From the NCBI GenBank assembly GCA_038227045.1, contig JBBRQD010000052.1, positions 1 through 37,534 of the forward strand: a stretch of DNA of 37,534 nucleotides. Direction: 5' to 3'. A model generated the notes under the pieces. It ran no database searches, was not told the DNA's origin, and was given only the letters and a program-made list of their open reading frames with translations. The position numbers and the translations under genes were made by a program. Shown here piece after piece: positions 32,279 to 37,534 of this stretch (within the stretch, counting starts at the first letter, position 1; each line of letters starts with the position of its first letter). This stretch comes from JANXLS01 sp038227045 (GTDB taxonomy: Bacteria; Planctomycetota; SZUA-567; H5-PLA8).

Positions 32279-33544
32279 ATGACCATTCCCCGCCGCACCT
32301 TCCTCCGCACCGCCGGCATCGCGCTCGCCCTCCCGTGGCTCGACACCTTCGCAGACGAAAAGCCAAAGGGCAACTCTAAACAGCCGCGCCGCATCGTCTG
32401 CATCTGCGCGCCCCTGGGATTGCATCCGGACAATTTCTTTCCGAAAGATCCCGGCAAAGATTTCGCGCTCTCGCCGTACCTGGAGATCCTCAAGGAACAC
32501 CGCGACGACTTCACGGTCATCTCCGGTTTGCAACATGCGGGGATGGGATCGAGTTTCGCGCATCAAGCCTCGGCCAGTTTCCTGACCGGCGTGCCGGGCG
32601 CCGGCAGGCCAGGGTTTCACAATGCGATTTCGCTCGACCAGTTCGCTGCCGACCACATCGGCAACCATACCCGTTACCCCAGCCTGGCCTTGTCGGGCGA
32701 AGGGTCGGGCGGACTCTCCTGGACTCGCACCGGCGCGCTCATTCCCTCCAACAATTCTCCGTCGAAAGTCTTCGCGCAGTTGTTCCTCGAAGGCAAAGCC
32801 GACGAAGTGAAGGGCCAAATGCGCCGCCTCGAAGACGGCCGCAGCATCCTCGACGATGTCCGCGACCAGGCGAAGTCGCTGCGCAACGGTCTCGGCAGCG
32901 ATGACAAAGAGAAACTCGACGAATACCTCACCAGTGTCCGCGAACTCGAGCAGCGCATGGTCAACGATGAAAGTTGGGCCAATAAGCCCAAGCCGAAAGT
33001 AACCGTCGAGCCGCCGAAGGACATCCCCAACGCCGCCGACCTCATCGGCCGCACGCGCCTGCTCTTCGACCTCACCCATCTGGCGCTGCAGACTGATTCG
33101 ACGCGCCTCATCACCATCATGCTCGCCGGCTCCACCTTCGCGCCGCCCATTAAAGGAGTGACGCTGGGCCATCACGACCTCTCGCACCACGGCAAAGATC
33201 CCGGCAAACTCGAGCAGCTCAAGATCGTCGAAGAGGAGACGATGAAGACCGTGCGCGACCTGCTGGGCAAGCTCAAGCAGTCGCAGGAGGACGGCGCCAG
33301 CCTGCTCGATCGCACCACAATTTTCCTCGGCAGCAACCTCGGCGATGGCAGCAGCCATTCCACCAGCAACCTGCCAGTGCTCCTCGCCGGCGGCGGCTTC
33401 AAACACGGCCAACACCTCCACTTCGACCCGAAAACCCCGCCGCCCCTGTGCAACCTCTACGTGAACATGCTCCAACGCACGGGCATCGAAGCCGAAAAGT
33501 TCGGCACGAGCACGGGGACGCTGACGGGATTGGAGATGGCGTGA
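32279..33544 (+). CDS. DUF1552 protein with Tat signal
   Basis: A 421-residue protein exported folded through the Tat pathway: RRTFLRTAGIALALPW gives the twin arginines at 5-6 and the hydrophobic core. The body shows DUF1552 marks such as ICAPLGLHPDNFFPK near 43-57, FTVISGLQHAG, the HQASASFLTG region, SLDQFAADHIG, and GVTLGHHDLSHHG near 295-307. Alkaline-phosphatase-like (DUF1501-related) folds are suspected for this family. ATG 32279 is chosen since AAAGGA precedes it, rather than a TTG at 32255. It begins 24 bp after the DUF1592 stop, and the two are nearly always paired, so they are co-transcribed. Confidence 0.9.
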   Translation: MTIPRRTFLRTAGIALALPWLDTFADEKPKGNSKQPRRIVCICAPLGLHPDNFFPKDPGKDFALSPYLEILKEHRDDFTVISGLQHAGMGSSFAHQASASFLTGVPGAGRPGFHNAISLDQFAADHIGNHTRYPSLALSGEGSGGLSWTRTGALIPSNNSPSKVFAQLFLEGKADEVKGQMRRLEDGRSILDDVRDQAKSLRNGLGSDDKEKLDEYLTSVRELEQRMVNDESWANKPKPKVTVEPPKDIPNAADLIGRTRLLFDLTHLALQTDSTRLITIMLAGSTFAPPIKGVTLGHHDLSHHGKDPGKLEQLKIVEEETMKTVRDLLGKLKQSQEDGASLLDRTTIFLGSNLGDGSSHSTSNLPVLLAGGGFKHGQHLHFDPKTPPPLCNLYVNMLQRTGIEAEKFGTSTGTLTGLEMA

Positions 33545-33570
33545 GCTAGAATGTGGTTTAAGAAATTCAT

Positions 33571-33819
33571 ATGGACGACTATTTACTTATCTTGGTAACG
33601 CTCGTTTCATCCTTTTTTGGGTATTGGTTTTGTGGTCATTGTATTGCAGTATATCGAAACGGCGGACCAAGAGGTGATGGATATGAATCGTATCAAAGGG
33701 AATCTAATCCGAATCGTTTTTGGGCCTACGTTATTTTCAACGGCATCATGGGAATTGGGGCACTCAATTACGCGGTTTGTGGATTTATCCAATTGTGGCG
33801 ATTGATTTCTCATGGATAA
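33571..33819 (+). CDS. Small two-helix membrane protein, unknown
   Basis: An 82-residue protein with two predicted membrane helices (about 4-24 and 50-70) and a polar Gly/Tyr/Asn loop between them (RNGGPRGDGYESYQRESNPNR is the gist of residues 29-49). No family is recognised. It lies 26 bp after the DUF1552 stop codon but the ribosome site is weak. Its last ten bases overlap the end of the truncated CheB-CheR gene on the other strand, near a rearrangement boundary, so its own C-terminus might be altered. Confidence 0.5.
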   Translation: MDDYLLILVTLVSSFFGYWFCGHCIAVYRNGGPRGDGYESYQRESNPNRFWAYVIFNGIMGIGALNYAVCGFIQLWRLISHG

Positions 33820-34736
33820 TCCGGCGCGGTGTGCCGATTGAGAACCATGCGGCGCGTGATACGCCGCTGGATCGTGTTGGATTTATAAAGCGAAAAATCC
33901 ACGCCGGAATGGTTGCGCAAGAGCAGTAGAATGCGCTTGAAGGTCTCTTCTTCTTTGGTGGTTGCGCCGTTTGTTTCCGCCGCTTCGGCACGAGCCTGTG
34001 TCGCGCCGGTGGAGGGTGAACCCTTGCCGCCGGACGGCAGCGGGGTGTCGTCGTGTTCATGCAGTGTCGCGATCTGACGAGTCGTTTCGGCCAGGCTTAA
34101 CTTTTTGCCGGCGACATAGGACGGATGGGAGGCAATGCGCGCCAGTTCCACGGCTATGCCTTGGGGCGAGAGCACGAAATCCACGCATCCCGACGCAACC
34201 GCACTGCGCGGCATTGAATCATATTTCGCTGATTCGTCCTGAGCAAAAGTGATACCGCCTTCGGCTTTGATAGCTTCGAGTCCTATCGTGCCATCCGTGG
34301 CGGTGCCGGAAAGGACGACGCCCAAAGCGCACTCGCGCACGTCGGCGGCGAGTGATTCCAAAAAGACATCGATGGTGCGCAGCGCCGTGCGTCTTTCGCG
34401 GGGCGGGTTGAGTTTGAGAACCCGCCCTTGTATGGTCATTTGAACGTTGGGGGGTATGACATAGACCTGATTCGGCTCGACCCGCAGGTTTTGCGTTGCC
34501 TGGCGAATGGGCATCTTGATCACCCGACTCAGCAGGGTTGTCAGCGCGCTGTCATGCTTGGGGTCCAGATGTTGAATGAGCACAAAGCACAGGCCGGTGT
34601 CGACGGGGAGATTCTTGAGCAGCTCGGTAAACGCTTCAAGTCCGCCGGCTGATGCGCCGACGCCTACGATTGGAAAGTTGCTGACTTCGCAGCCGCTCTG
34701 GAGTTTCTTTGTGCTCTTTTTCGTGCCCGATTTCAT
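33810..34736 (-). CDS. CheB methylesterase with truncated CheR domain
   Basis: A 308-residue protein. The CheB domain is complete: nucleophile in VGASAGGLEAF, His in LIQHLDPKHD and Asp in LSGTATDGTIGLEAIK, so a glutamate methylesterase activity is possible. After a low-complexity linker (about 230-262) the start of a CheR all-alpha N-domain appears (FKRILLLLRNHSGVDFSLYK and TIQRRITRRMVLNRH), but the frame stops after about 45 residues, before any SAM-binding region. In family members CheB-CheR-PAS-kinase fusions exceed 800 residues, so the rest is lost. A kinase fragment lies upstream on the same strand, not downstream, so the two are not simply one broken gene. Confidence 0.8.
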   Translation of the reverse strand: MKSGTKKSTKKLQSGCEVSNFPIVGVGASAGGLEAFTELLKNLPVDTGLCFVLIQHLDPKHDSALTTLLSRVIKMPIRQATQNLRVEPNQVYVIPPNVQMTIQGRVLKLNPPRERRTALRTIDVFLESLAADVRECALGVVLSGTATDGTIGLEAIKAEGGITFAQDESAKYDSMPRSAVASGCVDFVLSPQGIAVELARIASHPSYVAGKKLSLAETTRQIATLHEHDDTPLPSGGKGSPSTGATQARAEAAETNGATTKEEETFKRILLLLRNHSGVDFSLYKSNTIQRRITRRMVLNRHTAPDYP

Positions 34737-34831
34737 GAATTCCCCGCCTTAACGATGCTTCCTTTAACATTTCCAAAAGCGGCCCCGCTCCTCACTGGTG
34801 TGGCAATATACCAGTCCGGAGGTCCAAGAGT

Positions 34832-35566
34832 TCAACTGCCTTCAGTGTTGATCGCCGGCAGCCGGATGACGAACGTGACGCCCTTGTCCCTGCCCCCGCT
34901 CGCCGCCTCAATCGTTCCGCCATGTGCCGCGACCAAATGGCCGGCGACATTCAAACCGACTCCCAAGCCTTTGTGTTCGCGCGACGCCGCGAAGTTGGAA
35001 AAGCGGAACCAGTCGAATAGGTGGGGAATTGATTCGGGAAGAATGCCGATGCCGTTGTCGCAAACGGTGAGGGTCAGCTTTCCGTCCTCTTTGCTCAGTT
35101 GCGTCCTGACTGCGCCATAAGACGGGGTGAATTTCAGCGCATTTCCGACGACATTGAAAACGACCTGGCGCAGGCGATCCGCATCGCCCTGCATTTGATA
35201 GGATCCGCTATCCACTACATGGTCGAATTTAATATTCTTTTCGACAGCAAGATTTCGTTCGCCTTCAATAACCGAATCCGTGATCGCTCTAAAATCGATA
35301 AGGCTGCGCTCCAAGGTAAGCTTTCCGCCCATGATTCGGGACACATCGAGCAGGTCGTCAATCAGCCGTGTCTGCAAGTGGATGCTGCGATCGATTGTTT
35401 CGAGGCCTTTTTCAATTTCGGCGGCCTTAAGCCCTTTGCCGCGCAACAATCGCGTAAGCACGGGTTTGGCACGGAATGTCGTTTTCTGTCGCATAATAAA
35501 CTTGCGATTGCCGAACACGATAAACTTGTTTTGACAAAACACAATAGACTTGTAATGGAAACGCAT
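34832..35566 (-). pseudogene. Histidine kinase fragment lacking its phospho-accepting His
   Basis: The recognisable part (about 35455 to 34832) reads RLLRGKGLKAAEIEKGLETI then LIDDLLDVSRIMGGKLTLE, the second half of a HisKA dimerisation domain, followed by an HATPase_c domain with N-box VVFNVVGNALKFTP, VCDNGIGILPESIPHLF and GLGVGLNVAGHLVAAHGG. The first half of HisKA, with the SHELRTPL phosphorylation site, is absent. The frame continues into an ATG at 35566, but those about 36 codons lie across the 24-bp repeats and look unrelated. The gene was probably cut when the repeat-Fic module arrived. It may still be translated as an ATPase-only protein, though not as a working kinase. Confidence 0.75.
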
Positions 35567-35611
35567 TATAAACTTGTAAAGGCGAGACGCAATACACTTG
35601 CAAAGCTCAGT
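35492..35611. repeat. Five 24-bp tandem repeats upstream of the fic gene
   Basis: Five units of exactly 24 bp (35492, 35516, 35540, 35564, 35588) share the conserved 13-bp head CAnnATAAACTTG (one or two changes in units 3 and 5) with variable 11-bp tails in which GTAA/AAAG is frequent. No spacers separate them. The last unit ends 18 bp before the Fic start codon. The left edge lies within about 36 bp of the point where kinase homology ends. Read rightward they give eight-residue peptides (HNKLAIAE, HDKLVLTK, HNRLVMET, HYKLVKAR), but sequence variation is concentrated outside the head rather than at third positions, which fits a DNA or RNA recognition function better. Confidence 0.9.
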
Positions 35612-35629
35612 TCGCCTGTCGGGGGGAGT

Positions 35630-37174
35630 ATGCCAACGCCAAACGAAAAACTTGCTGATTCACTTGTCGTCCTTCGAAAACTTCAAAAGGGTGGTCGGCA
35701 GGTATTTCAATCCAAGGACATTGGCCGTCTCCATCGGGAGCGATTACTTCGCAATGGCTTTCTCCAGCAGGTCATGAAAGGCTGGTTGATTTCCGCAAGC
35801 CCAATCGCTTCTGACGGAGAAAGTACCCCGTGGTATGCCTCGTTCTGGGAATTCTGCGCCAGTTATTGCAATTTTCGCTTCGGCGATCAGTGGCACCTCT
35901 CGCCGGAACAATCGCTCCTTCTTCACGCCGAAAATACAGTCATTCCCACACAGGCAATCATCTACACGCCCTACGGCAAGAACAACATTATGAATCTGCT
36001 GTTTGGCACATCGCTCTATGACCTGAAGCATTCGGAGAAGCCGGCAGCCTCAGATTTGACAGTTCGCGACGGATTGCGTCTTTACGCCTCCACAGCCGCA
36101 TTGATCAAGGTCCCCGAAACCTTCTTCAGGCGTTACACCATCGAATCGCAAGTCGCGCTCGCGAACGTCGGTGATGCCTCCGACGTTCTGCGGCGCTTGC
36201 TCAGCGGTGGGCATTCCGCAGTTGCCGGAAGACTAGCCGGTGCGTTTCGCCGCATGGGTCGAAATGATGTTGCTGATGAAATCTCCGCGGCGATGAGGGC
36301 TGCTCATTATTCCATCCGGGAGACTGATCCTTTTGCTGAGCAACAAGCATTCGGAGCAATTCTTCCAAAATCTGCACCCATTGTTGGCCGTATTCAAGCG
36401 ATCTGGAAAACCATGCGGGAAACCGTTCTCACAATGTTTCCGAAAGCGCCGGGATTGCCAAAATCCAAGGGGCCGTATCTGAAATTCGTGGATGAGATTT
36501 ACCAGAGCGACGCGTACCATTCATTGTCAATCGAAGGTTACAGTGTCACGCCCGAACTGATTGATAGAGTACGTGCGGGAAACTGGAACCCTGACCGACA
36601 CGACGATGACCGCCAGAGCCGAGATGCATTGGCGGCTCGCGGCTATTGGCAGGCATTTCAGTCCGTGAAAACGACCGTCTCCGAAATCATCAATGGAGCC
36701 AACCCAGGCTCACAAGTTCGGAAAGCCCATCGCGACTGGTATAGGGAACTCTTCCAGCCCTGCGTCGCGGCTGGTCTACTACGACCGGAAGTGCTGGCGG
36801 GTTTCCGCGACAATGCAGTGTATCTGCGAACATCGCGTTACGTACCACCCCGTTGGGAGGCTGTTCGAGACGCAATGCCAACGCTATTTAGTTTGATCGA
36901 ACAGGAACCCGAACCGAGCGTCCGTGCCGTCCTCGGACATTGGCTGTTTGGCTTCATCCATCCGTACCCGGACGGTAACGGTCGCATTGCACGCTTTATG
37001 ATGAACGCGATGCTGGCATCAGGCGGTTATCCATGGACGGTGATCCGAGTTGAAGATCGTACCCCCTATTTGAGCGCCCTCGACAGCGCCAGCATCGATA
37101 TGGATATTACTCCATTTGCCGCGTTCATCGCAAAGCGGGTACGTTGGTCCTTGGACCAATCAAAGCGGAAATGA
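35630..37174 (+). CDS. Class II Fic-domain protein (putative AMP transferase) with winged-helix-like N-terminus
   Basis: A 514-residue protein. The catalytic motif HPYPDGNGRIARF has its catalytic histidine at 444, so adenylylation or a related NMP transfer to hydroxyl groups of target proteins is expected. The inhibitory motif SLSIEG (Ser298 to Glu302, Gly303) lies about 140 residues upstream within the same chain, making it class II and self-inhibited. The N-terminal about 120 residues (VFQSKDIGRLHRERLLRNG, then MKGWLIS and WHLSPEQSLLLHAENT) resemble the winged-helix region of AbiEi-type antitoxin regulators. The start is ATG 35630, preceded by GGGGGGAG; an earlier ATG at 35555 lies within the repeats. 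It is probably co-transcribed with the small gene at 37218. Toxin or regulator roles are inferred. Confidence 0.85.
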   Translation: MPTPNEKLADSLVVLRKLQKGGRQVFQSKDIGRLHRERLLRNGFLQQVMKGWLISASPIASDGESTPWYASFWEFCASYCNFRFGDQWHLSPEQSLLLHAENTVIPTQAIIYTPYGKNNIMNLLFGTSLYDLKHSEKPAASDLTVRDGLRLYASTAALIKVPETFFRRYTIESQVALANVGDASDVLRRLLSGGHSAVAGRLAGAFRRMGRNDVADEISAAMRAAHYSIRETDPFAEQQAFGAILPKSAPIVGRIQAIWKTMRETVLTMFPKAPGLPKSKGPYLKFVDEIYQSDAYHSLSIEGYSVTPELIDRVRAGNWNPDRHDDDRQSRDALAARGYWQAFQSVKTTVSEIINGANPGSQVRKAHRDWYRELFQPCVAAGLLRPEVLAGFRDNAVYLRTSRYVPPRWEAVRDAMPTLFSLIEQEPEPSVRAVLGHWLFGFIHPYPDGNGRIARFMMNAMLASGGYPWTVIRVEDRTPYLSALDSASIDMDITPFAAFIAKRVRWSLDQSKRK

Positions 37175-37217
37175 CGTTGCTGATAAGCATGTTCGTCTTG
37201 TCAAAAGGAGTCTACTA

Positions 37218-37499
37218 ATGCGTGACTATGATCAAGATTTGGAAAGCACGTACATTCCAAACCATCTATTATCACACCCACTTTGCGAACCACTGAAGAC
37301 CATTGGCCATCGGGAATACAGTTTGAGATATTGTCAAAAGTTGTGGATGAGCGAAATTGAAAAGTGCGGCATATCCTTGGTGATCGAATCAAGATTGTCC
37401 AGCGACAATCATTCCTCCGGCCGACGACAATTAGATTTCCCGGTTCGCCTGGGCAACGATCGTTGCGCTGAAGCAGGCTTTCTTTACGATCCAACTTGA
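37218..37499 (+). CDS. Small unknown protein downstream of fic
   Basis: A 93-residue protein with no recognised family. AAAGGAG lies seven bases before ATG 37218, a strong ribosome site, and the gap to the Fic stop is 43 bp, so it is probably in the same transcript. The protein is polar, with an acidic start (MRDYDQDLEST) and a helix-like middle (SLRYCQKLWMSEIEKCG). The last about 35 residues look less protein-like and an alternative frame there is also open, so a frameshift or truncation cannot be excluded. A partner or antitoxin of the Fic protein is possible by position only. Confidence 0.5.
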   Translation: MRDYDQDLESTYIPNHLLSHPLCEPLKTIGHREYSLRYCQKLWMSEIEKCGISLVIESRLSSDNHSSGRRQLDFPVRLGNDRCAEAGFLYDPT

Positions 37500-37534
37500 C
37501 CAGCGAAACGGAAGCGAGCTCTGCTGAGGAGCAA

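Noticed and set aside
32228..33475. Long open frame (415 codons) opposite the DUF1552 gene
   Set aside because: It is a low-complexity Glu/Ala/Arg shadow; the plus-strand frame has a Tat signal and family motifs.
35492..35611. CRISPR array
   Set aside because: The units are contiguous at 24 bp with no unique spacers of similar length and no cas genes.
35099..35629. N-terminal extension of the fic frame upstream of 35630
   Set aside because: It runs through the kinase fragment in antisense and through the 24-bp repeats; a good ribosome site supports ATG 35630.

Overview
The window looks like a chromosome segment of a GC-rich, diderm, heterotrophic bacterium, probably of the Planctomycetota/Verrucomicrobiota (PVC) group or a neighbouring phylum. 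The reasons are an lpxA gene (lipid A synthesis), a paired DUF1592-type cytochrome and Tat-exported DUF1552 protein, a secreted LamG/DUF1080-like protein, an SGNH hydrolase, a Gfo/Idh/MocA oxidoreductase, and short dispersed intergenic repeats. This placement is inferred from gene content only.

Layout. Positions 1-13,500 are mostly ordinary chromosomal genes: SGNH hydrolase, queF, lysA, a zinc-ribbon/SpoU RNA methyltransferase, lpxA, a PAS-PAS-GGDEF diguanylate cyclase, a nucleotidyltransferase-HD fusion, a DUF2585 membrane protein, a Uup-like ABC-F ATPase, a tightly coupled three-gene membrane operon of unknown function (10294-12351) and a Gfo/Idh/MocA oxidoreductase. Positions 13,688-19,402 hold a complete MacAB-TolC-like efflux operon: periplasmic adaptor, ATPase, permease and outer-membrane lipoprotein. 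The adaptor hairpin is built from 14-residue repeats, and a long inverted repeat separates the ATPase and permease genes.

Positions 19,509-25,379 are a 5.8-kb integrated element in a tRNA-Leu(CAA) gene, bounded by a perfect 41-bp direct repeat of the tRNA 5' half. It carries a ribbon-helix-helix protein, a serine resolvase, a membrane-anchored multi-zinc-ribbon cargo protein, a divergent serine-recombinase-like protein and a tyrosine integrase. The sequence suggests that integration left the native tRNA promoter on a stranded 5' half, and that the element supplied both the 5' half and the promoter of the working tRNA. The heptamer GTAGTAC (either strand) recurs nine times in the element, several times at regulatory or att positions. 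Three CACAAC copies lie near each end.

Positions 25,469-28,858 are an operon of ChrB (chromate-responsive), a frameshifted outer-membrane barrel protein and a nine-heme c-type cytochrome, which suggests extracytoplasmic electron transfer linked to oxyanion stress. Positions 28,952-33,819 hold a secreted LamG/DUF1080-like protein, the DUF1592/DUF1552 pair and a small membrane protein. Positions 33,810-35,566 contain broken signalling genes: a CheB-CheR protein cut off in the CheR N-domain, and a histidine kinase without its phospho-accepting His region. They abut a module of five perfectly spaced 24-bp tandem repeats, a class II (self-inhibited) Fic protein and a small unknown ORF. The repeat-Fic module and the three-recombinase tRNA element are the most novel-looking parts.
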